A program made the position numbers and the translations under genes. A stretch of 64,000 bases of DNA, taken from Planctomycetota bacterium (GTDB lineage Bacteria > Planctomycetota > UBA1135 > GCA-002686595). The notes below the pieces were generated by a model. It ran no database searches. It was not told the origin of the DNA and worked only from the letters and a program-made list of their open reading frames with translations. The stretch is taken from contig SIAI01000004.1 of the NCBI GenBank assembly GCA_009691855.1, positions 1 to 64,000 on the forward strand, given 5' to 3'. Below, piece after piece: positions 20,626 through 29,366 of the stretch (positions within the stretch are counted from its first letter, which is position 1; each line of letters starts with the position of its first letter).

Positions 20626-22134
20626 GTGCGTACCTGGCTCGTTCTCGCCCTCGTCTGCCTCGCCTGGACGTGCCTCGGCGACTGGTCGCTCGCCAACGGG
20701 GCCGGGCTGGGGCTTGCCGCGCTGCTCGGTTTCGCCTGCACGCGCTCTGCGTCCGATCGCGTGCGACGCCTGGCTCCGCTGGCTCCGGCCACGGCCCTCC
20801 TGGTGCGCACCTTCATGTACGCGGCGGCTCCCTTGCCGCTGCGCCCGGTGCTCGGCCTGGCGGTGCTGTTGCTGGCGGCGCTGGTGTGCCACCTCGCCTT
20901 GCACCCGCTGGCCGCGGTCTCGCGCCCGGCCAAGTTCGCCGCGCGCCTCACGCTCTCGCTGGCGGCCGTTCTGACGGTGCTGACCGGCGCCGAGCGGCTG
21001 TACCGCGAGTTCGTGCCGCTGAATCCGTACTGGATCGAGCCCGAGGAGGGTGGCGACGAGATCTTCGTCGAAGACGCCGAACTCGGCCTGGCCCTGCGCC
21101 CGGGCTTCCGCGGGCGCTTCGTGCACCTCGAGTACGGCCGCGAGCGCGTGGAGCTCAACGCCGACGGCTTCCGCGACCGGCCATGGAGCGGAGCGGGCGC
21201 GGCGGGCGGAGCGGGCGCGGCACCGCGCGACGGCGTTCTGCTGCTCGGCGACTCGACCCTGTTCGGTTTCGGCGTGGAGCAGCAGCAGACGATCCCCGCG
21301 CTGCTCGAGCGCGAGCTCGCGCGCACGAGCGCTCGTGAATGGCGCGTCTACAACGGCGGTGTGCCTGGCTATGGCCCGCCGCACGAGCTCGGCGTGTTGC
21401 AGCGCTGGAGCGAGCGCCTGAGTCCGCGCGTGTGCGCCTTCGTGTTCTACGACGGCAACGACCTCGACGATTGCCGCAAGGCGCAGACGCTCCCTCGGCC
21501 AGCGGCGCCGGGCGCGATGCGAACGCCAGAAGTCGGTCCGCCGCCCGGCGCGCCTGCGCCGCCGGACTTCCTGGCGCGCGCGCTGCCGACGCCGCCGCTG
21601 TGGTCGCGCGCCTACTGGATGCGCTACTCGCTCCTCGGCCGGCGACTCGAGCACGTCCTCGCCGACCAGCTCGTGGCCCTGGGCTGGGTGCCGCTCGACG
21701 TCGCCTGCAACAACGAGTTCCTGCGCGCGGCGCGCATCGAGCCCGACGCGCTGATCGCGCAGGAGCTGGAACTCGCCTGGAACGCGATCGCGGCCGCGGC
21801 CGAGCACTGCCGCGCGCGCGGCATCGCCTTCGTGCTCGTGCGCCTGCCGGGCGCGGTGCAGGTCGAGCCCGGCACGTTCCGGGTGCTGCTCGAGCGCCTG
21901 GAGCAGGACCCGGCGCGCTTCGCTCGCGCGCGGCCCGGCAGCCTGCTGGTGCAGCGCGCGCGCGCCCAGGGCCTCCCCGCGCTCGACCTGCTGCCGGTCC
22001 TCGAGGTGGCCGAGGGCCAGGTGTGTCCCTACTACTTCCGCGAGGGCCACCCCAGCGCGGCCGGGAACCAGCGCATCGCCGCGGAGCTGGGCGCGTTCCT
22101 GCTGCGCGAGGGGCTGCTGGGCGAAGCTCGCTGA
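20626..22134 (+). CDS. Membrane-anchored SGNH/GDSL hydrolase
   Basis: 502 residues from the GTG at 20626; the frame runs upstream into the carrier gene without a better start. Residues ~1-125 hold three or four membrane spans (MRTWLVLALVCLAWTC; LGLAVLLLAALVCHLAL; FAARLTLSLAAVLTVL). The C-terminal ~370 residues are an SGNH hydrolase: block I VLLLGDSTLFGFG (nucleophile Ser), block II GGVPGYGP, block III FYDGNDLDD, and a final EGHPSAAGNQRIA in which His is conserved but the usual Asp two residues before is replaced in context by Glu-Gly. Likely an esterase or deacylase acting on an envelope polymer. Not obviously linked to the carboxylase module. Confidence 0.78.
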   Translation: MRTWLVLALVCLAWTCLGDWSLANGAGLGLAALLGFACTRSASDRVRRLAPLAPATALLVRTFMYAAAPLPLRPVLGLAVLLLAALVCHLALHPLAAVSRPAKFAARLTLSLAAVLTVLTGAERLYREFVPLNPYWIEPEEGGDEIFVEDAELGLALRPGFRGRFVHLEYGRERVELNADGFRDRPWSGAGAAGGAGAAPRDGVLLLGDSTLFGFGVEQQQTIPALLERELARTSAREWRVYNGGVPGYGPPHELGVLQRWSERLSPRVCAFVFYDGNDLDDCRKAQTLPRPAAPGAMRTPEVGPPPGAPAPPDFLARALPTPPLWSRAYWMRYSLLGRRLEHVLADQLVALGWVPLDVACNNEFLRAARIEPDALIAQELELAWNAIAAAAEHCRARGIAFVLVRLPGAVQVEPGTFRVLLERLEQDPARFARARPGSLLVQRARAQGLPALDLLPVLEVAEGQVCPYYFREGHPSAAGNQRIAAELGAFLLREGLLGEAR

Positions 22135-22146
22135 ATCGAGTTCCGC

Positions 22147-22166
22147 CCCGGCGCCTCCGCGCCGGG
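22147..22166. other. Perfect 8-bp GC hairpin between two genes
   Basis: CCCGGCGC/GCGCCGGG with loop ctcc, just after the SGNH hydrolase stop and 19 bases before the next ATG. No T-run follows on the plus strand. It may attenuate or separate the two messages. Confidence 0.45.
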
Positions 22167-22184
22167 CGAGGTACTCTCTTGCGC

Positions 22185-23693
22185 ATGTTGCGCCGCACCC
22201 TGCTCTCGCTCCTCGGTCTCGTCCTGCTCGCCGCCCAGCCCGGCGCCACCTGGTCGATCGTGTGCGTGAACCTGGACACGCGCGAGGTCGCCGTGGCCAC
22301 GGCCACGTGCCTGACGAACTTCGACATCGAGACCGGCGTGCCGGTGATCGTGGTCGGCGAGGGCGCGGCCGCGGCCCAGTCCTTCATCGACTCCAGCGGT
22401 GCGAACCGGCGCCTGATCTACTTCGACTACCTCAACGAGGCGCACACGCCGGCCGAGATCCTGGCCGCGCTCGCGGCCCAGGACAACGGGCATCAGACGC
22501 GTCAGTACGGGATCGTCAACTTCAGCGGCGATCCGGTGAGCTTTACCGGCAGGCGCGACGGTCTGGCCGCGACCAGCGTCAGCGGGCGCATCGGCAACGT
22601 CCTGTACGCGATCCAGGGCAACGTGCTGACCGGCGACGCGGTCGTGTTCGCGGCCGAAGCGGCGCTGCGTACCAAGAAGGGCGACCTCTCCCAGAAGATC
22701 ATGGCCGCGATGGAAGCGGCGCGCGCGCTGGGCGGCGACGGACGCTGCTCCTGCGATCCGAACCGACCCACGAGCTGCGGGGTGCCGCCGCCGAACTTCA
22801 CCAAGTCGGCCCACGTGGCCTGCCTGATCGTGGCGCGCGTGGGCGACACGAACGCCGGCTGCAACGCGAGCCGCGGTTGCGCGCAGGGCGAGTACTGGCT
22901 GAACATCAACATCCGCGGCGGCGGCAATCCGATCGATCCGATCTTCACCCTGCGCAACCAGTACGACAACTTCCGCCGCGACCACGCCGGCCGGCCCGAC
23001 GGCATCCTCTCGCGCGTCGGCGGCCTCAAGGCGCTGCCCGCCGACGGCGTGACGCAGCGGACGATCACGGTCGAGCTGCGCGACATCGACGAGCGCCGTC
23101 TGGCGCACGGCGGCGCGCTGCTCGAGGTCACGACCGCCGACGGTCTGCCGTCGCTGGCCACGCTCGGCCCGGTGCAGGATCTTGGCAACGGGCGCTACAC
23201 CTTCACGCTCGGCGCGGGCACCACGGCCGGCGTGGATCGCTTCGTGGTCAAGGCCACCGACGTCTCGCCCACGGATCCGAGCGACATCGTCACGGCCACG
23301 CTCTATCCGCCGCTCGAGATCGCCACGCTCGACACGCAGCTGTATCTCGGTGAGAGCGCGCTCTCGGCGGCCCAGGGCGGGCAGCCGGCGTTCGTGCTGA
23401 ATCGCGCCGACAAGCCGGGCGCGCGCTACCTGCTGGTGGCGCGCCTCGGCAACGCGCGCAACCCCGGGCGCGCGCTGCCCGGCGGCTTGCCGGTGCTGTC
23501 CATCGCCCAGAGCCCGTTCTTCCCCGCGCCGCCGCTGGCGCTGGACGCGCACGGGCGCGCCGAGGCGTCGCTCTCCGTGCCGCCGGCCGCCCTGGCGGCG
23601 CTGGTCGGCTGGCGCATCGAGGCCACCGGCTACGTGCTCGACGGCGGAGCGCTGGAGAGCACGAACACGGCCGGCTTCGACGTCCTGCCCTGA
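22185..23693 (+). CDS. Secreted DUF1028 protein with Ig-like C-terminal domains (1)
   Basis: 502 residues. Signal peptide MLRRTLLSLLGLVLLAAQPG-A ends so that Thr22 of TWSIV would become the first mature residue. Cytosolic DUF1028 proteins begin MTFSIV, exposing the same Thr, which fits an N-terminal-nucleophile hydrolase; this is inference. DUF1028 spans about residues 22-230 (GNVLYAIQGNVLTG; LGGDGRCSC; KSAHVACLIVARVGD). Residues ~270-370 resemble a Big_1/invasin-type Ig domain (LPADGVTQRTITVELRDIDE), followed by a further beta domain to the end. Catalytic role and substrate unknown. A paralogue sits at 24988 with a divergent MshEN-type gene between. Confidence 0.85.
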   Translation: MLRRTLLSLLGLVLLAAQPGATWSIVCVNLDTREVAVATATCLTNFDIETGVPVIVVGEGAAAAQSFIDSSGANRRLIYFDYLNEAHTPAEILAALAAQDNGHQTRQYGIVNFSGDPVSFTGRRDGLAATSVSGRIGNVLYAIQGNVLTGDAVVFAAEAALRTKKGDLSQKIMAAMEAARALGGDGRCSCDPNRPTSCGVPPPNFTKSAHVACLIVARVGDTNAGCNASRGCAQGEYWLNINIRGGGNPIDPIFTLRNQYDNFRRDHAGRPDGILSRVGGLKALPADGVTQRTITVELRDIDERRLAHGGALLEVTTADGLPSLATLGPVQDLGNGRYTFTLGAGTTAGVDRFVVKATDVSPTDPSDIVTATLYPPLEIATLDTQLYLGESALSAAQGGQPAFVLNRADKPGARYLLVARLGNARNPGRALPGGLPVLSIAQSPFFPAPPLALDAHGRAEASLSVPPAALAALVGWRIEATGYVLDGGALESTNTAGFDVLP

Positions 23694-23760
23694 GCTGACT
23701 GATCTGCTACTCGCGGAAGTCCACGTCTGGCGCGAGCATTTCAGCGCCGGAAGAACAAGA

Positions 23761-23875
23761 CGCACCGCGGAGGCGCGGAGGACGCGTAGAGGCGCGGAGG
23801 AAGAAGGGGCCTCCCGGGTTTCAGCCTGTTCGCCTACTCCGCGTTCCCCCGCGTTCTCCGCGTCTCCGCGGTGCG
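23761..23875. repeat. Large imperfect hairpin of the CGCGGAG type between convergent genes
   Basis: Arms 23761-23801 and 23837-23875 are complementary over about 40 bases with a few mismatches (cgcaccgcggaggcgcggag against ctccgcgtctccgcggtgcg). CTTTTCC follows the right arm, so it may terminate transcription of the DUF1028 gene. Sequences of this CGCGGAG-rich type recur as dispersed repeats in several bacterial phyla. A second small hairpin, GCGGGC/GCCCGC at 23895-23909, lies next to the end of the minus-strand gene. Confidence 0.75.
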
Positions 23876-23930
23876 CTTTTCCTCCGCTTGGGTTGCGGGC
23901 TTCGCCCGCGCTGAGCGGGACCGTGGGCGC

Positions 23931-24818
23931 TCAGCCCGCTTGACGCGTGCGACTGCGGCGGCTCGAGCCCTGCATCGTCAGTGCGCTGTGGATCTGCTGG
24001 CGCGACACGCGCCCCGATTTGAGCAGCGTCTCGCCCAGGAGCTGCCCGCTCTTGCGCTGTTGCAGCAGAGCCTGCTCGAGCTCCTTGCGCGTGATCGCGC
24101 CCTGCAGGACGAGGATCTCGCCCAGCAGGAGCTCGGTGGCCATGCGCAGGCGCGCCGGCTGCTTCTCCACGCTGGGCAGCGGCGCCGAGGGCGAGCGCGC
24201 CGCGCTGGAAGCGGGCGGAGCCTCGGCGCTGCGTGCGGGAGCCTGGGCCGGCGGCGTGGCCCTGGCCACGCCGCGGATGCGCTTCTGATGGTCGAGCGCG
24301 AGCTCGAGCTCGGCCTGGGTCGTGAAGCCGTGTTCGACCAGGATCTCGCCCAGGCGCTTCTGCGTGCCGCGCTGGAGCTCGAGCGCCAGCTCGAGCTCGG
24401 CCTGCGCCACGACGCCGAAGTGCACCAGCATCTCGCCCAGCAGCATGTCGCGCGCGACGCTGAGGCGCAGCTGCGTGTGCGCCGTGGGTCGGCGCGAGCC
24501 GCGCTCGGCCTCGGGGGCCGCGGCCCGCGCGCGGGCGTTCTCCGTCGGCGCCGGGCCGAGGTGGAAGGCGCGCTCGACCGCGCTCACCAGCGTGCGCGCC
24601 GTGCGGCGCACCTCCTCGCCCTCGCCGCTGAGCCGGCTCGAGCGCGCGAGCAGGTTGGCCGCCAGGGCGAGCTGCGCCGCGGAGCTGGCCGCGCCCACGC
24701 GCTCCAGCAGGGCGCCGATCTGTTCCATGCGTCGCACCAGCGCCCCTGCTTCCGCGGGGATGTCCAGGTTGGCCCCATCGAGCTCGGCGACGAGCTCGGT
24801 CAGCTCCGACAGGGGCAT
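23931..24818 (-). CDS. Stand-alone tandem MshEN-type (predicted c-di-GMP-binding) protein
   Basis: 295 residues from the ATG at 24818. Residues 1-90 are helical; 91-120 and 183-225 are Pro/Ala-rich linkers. Four 24-residue motifs follow the MshEN pattern (LG..L...G......L...L..Q): 126-149, 155-178, 231-254 and 260-283. Each pair is separated by exactly five residues, as in MshEN domains that bind cyclic di-GMP at the N-terminus of type II secretion/pilus ATPases. Here no ATPase follows, so the protein is a pure receptor or adaptor. Only the second motif keeps the leading Arg; the others have Leu, which may weaken binding. It is transcribed divergently from the second DUF1028 gene. Confidence 0.72.
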   Translation of the reverse strand: MPLSELTELVAELDGANLDIPAEAGALVRRMEQIGALLERVGAASSAAQLALAANLLARSSRLSGEGEEVRRTARTLVSAVERAFHLGPAPTENARARAAAPEAERGSRRPTAHTQLRLSVARDMLLGEMLVHFGVVAQAELELALELQRGTQKRLGEILVEHGFTTQAELELALDHQKRIRGVARATPPAQAPARSAEAPPASSAARSPSAPLPSVEKQPARLRMATELLLGEILVLQGAITRKELEQALLQQRKSGQLLGETLLKSGRVSRQQIHSALTMQGSSRRSRTRQAG

Positions 24819-24987
24819 GGTTTCCTTGGGCGCGAGGAACGTGTGCGGTGGGCAGACAAGGAGTCCATTTGTCGAGCCGAATTTGGGACGTACTTGAGAA
24901 GAGCTCCTCGTGGACGAGGGCGCGGAACGGAATTCCCGCGCCGGCCTCCCCACAGCCGCGCTGCAGCGCACACACTGGACGGTCGCC
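24819..24987. promoter_or_regulatory. Divergent promoter region, MshEN-type gene and DUF1028 gene
   Basis: 169 bases between divergent starts must hold both promoters. A weak -35/-10-like pair on the plus strand is ttgtcg at 24868 and tacttg about 16 bases on; I give it little weight. No hairpin of note. Confidence 0.3.
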
Positions 24988-26493
24988 ATGGCCAACCTCC
25001 TCCTGCGCCGTCTGCTCCCGCTCCTGTGTCTGCTGGGCGTGCTCGTGCCCTGCAGCAGCGCCACCTGGTCGATCGTGGTCGTGAACCGGCGCACGGGCGA
25101 GGTGTGCATCGCCTCGGCCACCTGCATCCCGCGTCAGGACCTCACGGAGTGGACCCCTGTGCTGCTGGTGGGCGTGGGCGGCGGCGTGACGCAGTCCGTG
25201 CTCGACAACGGCCAGAACAAGGTGCGCATCTGGGAGGGCTTCCTGGCAGGCGAAACGCCGCAGGCGATCCTGGCGCGCATCCGCGCCGAGGACGCCGGCT
25301 CCGCAACGCGCCAGTTCGGCATCGTCGACTTCACCAACGATCCGCTGTCCTTCACCGGCCGTCAGTGCGGTCAGGCGCGGAAAAGCGTGGCCGGCGTGGT
25401 CGACGATCTCGCCTACGCGATCCAGGGCAACATCCTCTCGGACCAGATCGTGGTGGACGAGGCCGAGCGCGTGCTGCGCGCGAGCACCGGCGACACCGCG
25501 CAGCGCGTGATGGCCGCGATGGTGCGCGCGCGCGAACTCGGCGGCGACGGGCGCTGCTCCTGCGGCCTGGGCTCGCTGGGCGACTGCGGCATCCCCACCG
25601 ACTTCGAGAAGTCGGCGCACATCGGCTACCTGCTGGTGGCGCGCATGGGCGACACGGACGGCAGCTGCGTGGTGAGCGAGAGCTGCGTGACCGGCGCCTA
25701 CCACCTGCGGCTCTCGATCCACGGCGCGAACGCGCTGCACGACGATCCCGATCCGGTGGACCAGCTCGTGGAGCGCTTCGCCGCCTGGCGCGCCGAGCGC
25801 GTCGGTCGGCCCGACGGGATCCGCTCGCGCGTGCGCGCGGTCGATTCCCTGCCGGCCGACGGCGTGACCGAGCGCACGCTGACGATCGAGCTGGCGGACC
25901 TGGAGGGCACGCGCCTCACGCACGGCGGCACGACGGTCGAACTCGCGACCCTCGACGGCGCGCCGACGCACGTCAGCCTTGGCCCGCTGCAGGATCACGG
26001 CGATGGCACGTACTCGTGCCGCGTCCGCGCGGGTACGCAGAGCGGCCTCGACCGCTTGGTGGTCCGCGCCAGCGACGCGCTCGTGCGCGCGACGCTGTAC
26101 CCGTACCTCGAGCTGCGCTCCGACCCCGCCGCGCGCCTGCACGCCGGGCGCGACACGCTGTCGAGCACCGCACCCGAGGGCGTGCCGTTCGTGGTCAGCG
26201 AGCCGATGCGACCGCGCGCGAAGTACTGGCTGTTCACGCGCCTCGCCGGCGCGAAGAAGCGCGGCTTCGGCTCGGACGCGCTGTTCGCGCGCTACCTTGT
26301 GCCGGCCGTGGCACCATTCTTCCCCGGCCCGGCGGGCGAGCTCGACGCGGACGGTCGCGCGGAGCCGTCGTACTCAGTCCCTGCGGTCGTGCTCGCGCCC
26401 TTGATCGGCCTGCACCTCGAGTGGCGCGCGCGCATCTTCGGCCCGGGCGCGCCGCTCGATTCGGATCCGGTGAGCGTGCTCATCGGGCCCTGA
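24988..26493 (+). CDS. Secreted DUF1028 protein with Ig-like C-terminal domains (2)
   Basis: 501 residues, paralogue of the product at 22185-23693 with the same architecture. Signal peptide MANLLLRRLLPLLCLLGVLV...SSA places Thr26 of TWSIV at the mature N-terminus, again as expected for an Ntn-type DUF1028 fold. Shared blocks: IVDFTNDPLSFTGRQCG, LAYAIQGNILS, LGGDGRCSC, KSAHIGYLLVARMGD, then LPADGVTERTLTIELADLEG of the Ig-like region. Each paralogue keeps the Cys cluster after GGDGR where ordinary DUF1028 proteins have RGRQSA. Function unknown; exported. It ends four bases before the convergent MFS gene. Confidence 0.85.
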   Translation: MANLLLRRLLPLLCLLGVLVPCSSATWSIVVVNRRTGEVCIASATCIPRQDLTEWTPVLLVGVGGGVTQSVLDNGQNKVRIWEGFLAGETPQAILARIRAEDAGSATRQFGIVDFTNDPLSFTGRQCGQARKSVAGVVDDLAYAIQGNILSDQIVVDEAERVLRASTGDTAQRVMAAMVRARELGGDGRCSCGLGSLGDCGIPTDFEKSAHIGYLLVARMGDTDGSCVVSESCVTGAYHLRLSIHGANALHDDPDPVDQLVERFAAWRAERVGRPDGIRSRVRAVDSLPADGVTERTLTIELADLEGTRLTHGGTTVELATLDGAPTHVSLGPLQDHGDGTYSCRVRAGTQSGLDRLVVRASDALVRATLYPYLELRSDPAARLHAGRDTLSSTAPEGVPFVVSEPMRPRAKYWLFTRLAGAKKRGFGSDALFARYLVPAVAPFFPGPAGELDADGRAEPSYSVPAVVLAPLIGLHLEWRARIFGPGAPLDSDPVSVLIGP

Positions 26494-26497
26494 CGCG

Positions 26498-27805
26498 CTA
26501 TTCGGCCAGGACGACGTTGCGGCGCTCGCGCAGGAACAAGGTCCCGATTACGAAGGTCGCGCTGGCGATCGCCATCGGATAGTAGAGCCCCGCGTAGGGG
26601 TTGCTCGTCACGCCGACCAGCCAGGTGCCCACCAGGGGCACGAGCCCGCCGAAGACGCCGTTGCCGATGTGGTACGGCAGCGACATCGAGGTGTAGCGGA
26701 TGCGCGTCGGGAAGAGCTCGACCAGCAAGGCCGCGATCGGGCCGTAGACCATGGTCACGAACAGGACCTGCACCAGGACCAGCAGCACCAGCATCGTCAC
26801 GTTCGGCCCGCCCGCGGCCCGCGCGGCGAGGGTCATCGCGTGGTAGATCGGCAGGTAGGCGAGCACGGCGAGCCCACACCCGCTCATCAGGATCGGCTTC
26901 CGTCCGATGCGGTCGGAGAGCGCGCCGAAGACGACGAAGAACGGCGTGCCGAGCAAGAGCGCCACGGCCACGATCTTGTTGGCGAGCACGAACTCGACCT
27001 TCAGCACGGTCTGCAGGTAGTAGAGCGCGTAGAACTGGCCCGTGTACCACACCACGCCCTGGCCCATCGTCGCGCCGAACAGCGCGAGCAGCACGAGGCG
27101 CAGGTTCGCGCGCTTCCCGAAGCTGTCGCGCAGCGGAGTCGCCGAGCCCTTGCCCTGGGCCTTCATGGCCACGAAGAGCGGCGACTCGGCGAGCTTGCGC
27201 CGGATCAGGTAGGAGAAGAGCACCAGGACGATCGAGAGCAGGAACGGGATGCGCCAGCCCCAGCGCGCGAACTCCTGCTCGCCGAGCCGCGTGCGACACA
27301 GGAGGATCACGCCCAGCGACACGAACAGGCCGAGCGTCGCGGTGGTCTGGATGAAAGACGTGTAGAACCCGCGCCGGCCGTCGGGCGCGTGCTCGGCCAC
27401 GTAGGTCGCCGCGCCGCCGTACTCACCACCCAGAGCGAGGCCCTGCAGCATGCGCAGGAGCAGGAGCGCGAGCGGCGCCAGGATTCCGATCTGCTCGTAG
27501 GTGGGCAGGATCCCGATCGCCGCGGTCGAGAGCCCCATCAGGATCAGCGTCGACAGGAAGGCGCGCTTGCGGCCGACGAGGTCGCCGATGCGTCCGAACA
27601 CCAGCGCGCCGAAGGGCCGCACGACGAAACCCGTGGCGAAGGTCGCGAGGGTCGCCAGCAGCGCCGTGGCGGGCTCGTCCTTGGGGAAGAACGAGCCGGC
27701 CAGGACCGTGGCCAGGCTGCCGAAGATGTAGAAGTCGTACCACTCGATCAGCGTGCCCGCCGAGCTCGCGGCGATGACCTTCCAGAGGTTCGCTTTGCCG
27801 ACCAT
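26498..27805 (-). CDS. MFS transporter, metabolite:H+ symporter (MHS) type
   Basis: 435 residues from the ATG at 27805; the frame is open for 39 more codons but those are basic and lack membrane character. Twelve membrane spans are apparent. MHS-family hallmarks: the start VIAASSAGTLIEWYDFYIFG, the loop GRIGDLVGRKRAFL between spans 2 and 3, RMLQGLALGGEYGGA, and a second loop GALSDRIGRKPILM. Members import organic acids, betaine, shikimate or sugars with protons; the substrate cannot be told. Divergent from the M20 peptidase gene, 64 bases apart, so the two may be co-regulated. Confidence 0.88.
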   Translation of the reverse strand: MVGKANLWKVIAASSAGTLIEWYDFYIFGSLATVLAGSFFPKDEPATALLATLATFATGFVVRPFGALVFGRIGDLVGRKRAFLSTLILMGLSTAAIGILPTYEQIGILAPLALLLLRMLQGLALGGEYGGAATYVAEHAPDGRRGFYTSFIQTTATLGLFVSLGVILLCRTRLGEQEFARWGWRIPFLLSIVLVLFSYLIRRKLAESPLFVAMKAQGKGSATPLRDSFGKRANLRLVLLALFGATMGQGVVWYTGQFYALYYLQTVLKVEFVLANKIVAVALLLGTPFFVVFGALSDRIGRKPILMSGCGLAVLAYLPIYHAMTLAARAAGGPNVTMLVLLVLVQVLFVTMVYGPIAALLVELFPTRIRYTSMSLPYHIGNGVFGGLVPLVGTWLVGVTSNPYAGLYYPMAIASATFVIGTLFLRERRNVVLAE

Positions 27806-27869
27806 CGAGTGGCGCGGAGTGTAGCGACGCGCGCGTGCGCCGTCAGGGCCTCGTCGGTACGCTGCCTGG

Positions 27870-28880
27870 ATGCCGAACGCGCTCGACACCCTGTGCGACT
27901 GGATCGCGATCGACTCGGTCACCGGGCACGAGGGCGACTACGGCGACGCGCTCGCACGGCACCTGGTGGGCCTCGGCTTCGGCGTCGAGCGCCAGGACGT
28001 CGAGCCGGGGCGCTTCAACGTGCTTTCCCGCGCCGACGAGCCCGAGCTCGTCTTCTGCACGCACCTCGACACCGTGCCGCCCTACTTCGGGCCGACGCGC
28101 AAGGGCACGGCGATCCACGGCCGCGGCGCGTGCGACGCCAAGGGCCCCGCGCTGGCCATGATCGAGGCCGCGCGGCGCCTGGTGGCGAGCGGCGAGCGGC
28201 GCATCGGCTTCCTGTTCACGGTCGGCGAGGAGACCGACGGCGGCGGCGCGCAGCACGCCAACAAGGTCACGAGCGAGCGCTGGAAGCCGCGCTGGACGAT
28301 CATCGGCGAGCCCACCGACAACCGCTTCATCCGCGGCGGCAAGGGCGTGTTCAAGGGCACGCTGAGCGCGCACGGCGTGGCCTCGCACAGCTCGCGCCCG
28401 CTCGGGCCGTCGGCGATCCACGAGCTCGTCCACGTCGCGCACCATCTGCTCGAGGACGGCTGGGGCGAGCACCCGTTGTTCGGCAAGGGCACGCTGAACC
28501 TCGGCCTGGTCCAGGGCGGCCTGGCCTCCAACGTCGTCGCGCCCGCGGCCACCGCCAGCGTGATGGTGCGCGTGGTCGAGGAGCCGCGCGCGGTCGAGGC
28601 GCGCATCCGCGCGCACCTCACCAAGGACGTCGAGTTCACCGCCGAGAAGAGCTACGGCCCGGTCGAGTTCTTCGTCCCCGACGCGCACCGCCAGGACGCG
28701 CCGGTGGTCGCCTTCGGCACCGACGCGCCCTGGCTGACGCGCTTCGGCACGCGCCTGCTCTACGGCCCGGGCTCGATCGACGACGCGCACACGGATCACG
28801 AGAGGCTGGCCGTGGATTCGTTCGAGCGCGCGGTGGGGGAGTACGAGCGTACGGCGCGCGAGCTGCTGGCCCGCTCCTGA
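27870..28880 (+). CDS. M20-family metallopeptidase (acetylornithine deacetylase/DapE-like)
   Basis: 336 residues. Di-zinc M20 ligands are visible: His65 in FCTHLDTVPP (with Asp67), the bridging Asp89 in GRGACDAKG, the general base and ligand Glu120-Glu121 in VGEETDGGG, GEPTD around 148, and a late His in AHTDHE. The dimerisation (lid) domain lies between about residues 155 and 260. The family removes acyl groups from amino acids or cuts dipeptides in the cytoplasm. dapD lies 1 kb downstream on the same strand, so desuccinylation of succinyl-diaminopimelate (DapE role) is a reasonable guess, but the sequence alone does not decide. Confidence 0.85.
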   Translation: MPNALDTLCDWIAIDSVTGHEGDYGDALARHLVGLGFGVERQDVEPGRFNVLSRADEPELVFCTHLDTVPPYFGPTRKGTAIHGRGACDAKGPALAMIEAARRLVASGERRIGFLFTVGEETDGGGAQHANKVTSERWKPRWTIIGEPTDNRFIRGGKGVFKGTLSAHGVASHSSRPLGPSAIHELVHVAHHLLEDGWGEHPLFGKGTLNLGLVQGGLASNVVAPAATASVMVRVVEEPRAVEARIRAHLTKDVEFTAEKSYGPVEFFVPDAHRQDAPVVAFGTDAPWLTRFGTRLLYGPGSIDDAHTDHERLAVDSFERAVGEYERTARELLARS

Positions 28881-28975
28881 GGCGGCCCTCAGCGGACGGA
28901 TTCTGGCCGATCCAGCCAAAGTCCGCCGCGGCCGGTGCATCCAGGTTTGAAAGGCCCCCCTCCCGGAGCCTGGCC

Positions 28976-29366
28976 ATGGTCCACACCGCCCTCTCCCTTC
29001 CCACCCTGCTCGCCCTGGCTTCTCTCGCTCCTGCCCAGAACGTCCGCCTCAGCGGGCCTATGTGGCCAGGGTGATCGGGCGGGTGGATCGTTCCGTCCTG
29101 ACCCGGACGGATTGCGGGCTGTCCTCGCCGTGGTCGAGTCCGAGGATGTGCGGGAGCTCTTTCCGCTTGACGGCAGCGCCGCTCCCAGGAGGCTCACGAA
29201 CTTGCCCGCGGGCGTTTCCATCGGTGAGTACCGCCTCAGCGCCGACGGCCGCTGGCTCGTGTTCCGGGCCAACCTCAGCGCGTTGCAGCGCTTCGAGTCA
29301 TGGCGCCTCGCGCTGGACGGTAGCGAGCGCCGCTCGCGCGCTGAGCGCGGCTCAACGCGGCGCTGA
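28976..29366 (+). pseudogene. Decayed TolB-like/WD40 secreted protein gene
   Basis: A good start (ATG 28976) gives a signal peptide, MVHTALSLPTLLALASLAPA, followed by QNVRLSGPM, then a stop at 29072-29074. In another frame the family's repeats continue: PDGLRAVLAVVESEDVRELF, DGSAAPRRLTNLPAG and YRLSADGRWLVFRA, typical of TolB-like propeller repeats, and the frame ends at 29366 after little more than one repeat. The gene therefore shows a frameshift near 29070 and loss of most of its length. The 470 bases between the M20 and deformylase genes hold nothing else. Confidence 0.65.

Noticed and set aside
28935-29366. Treating 28935-29366 as an intact 143-residue gene
   Set aside because: Its N-terminal part is out of frame with the true signal peptide; only the later repeat-like part is real, so it was called a pseudogene.
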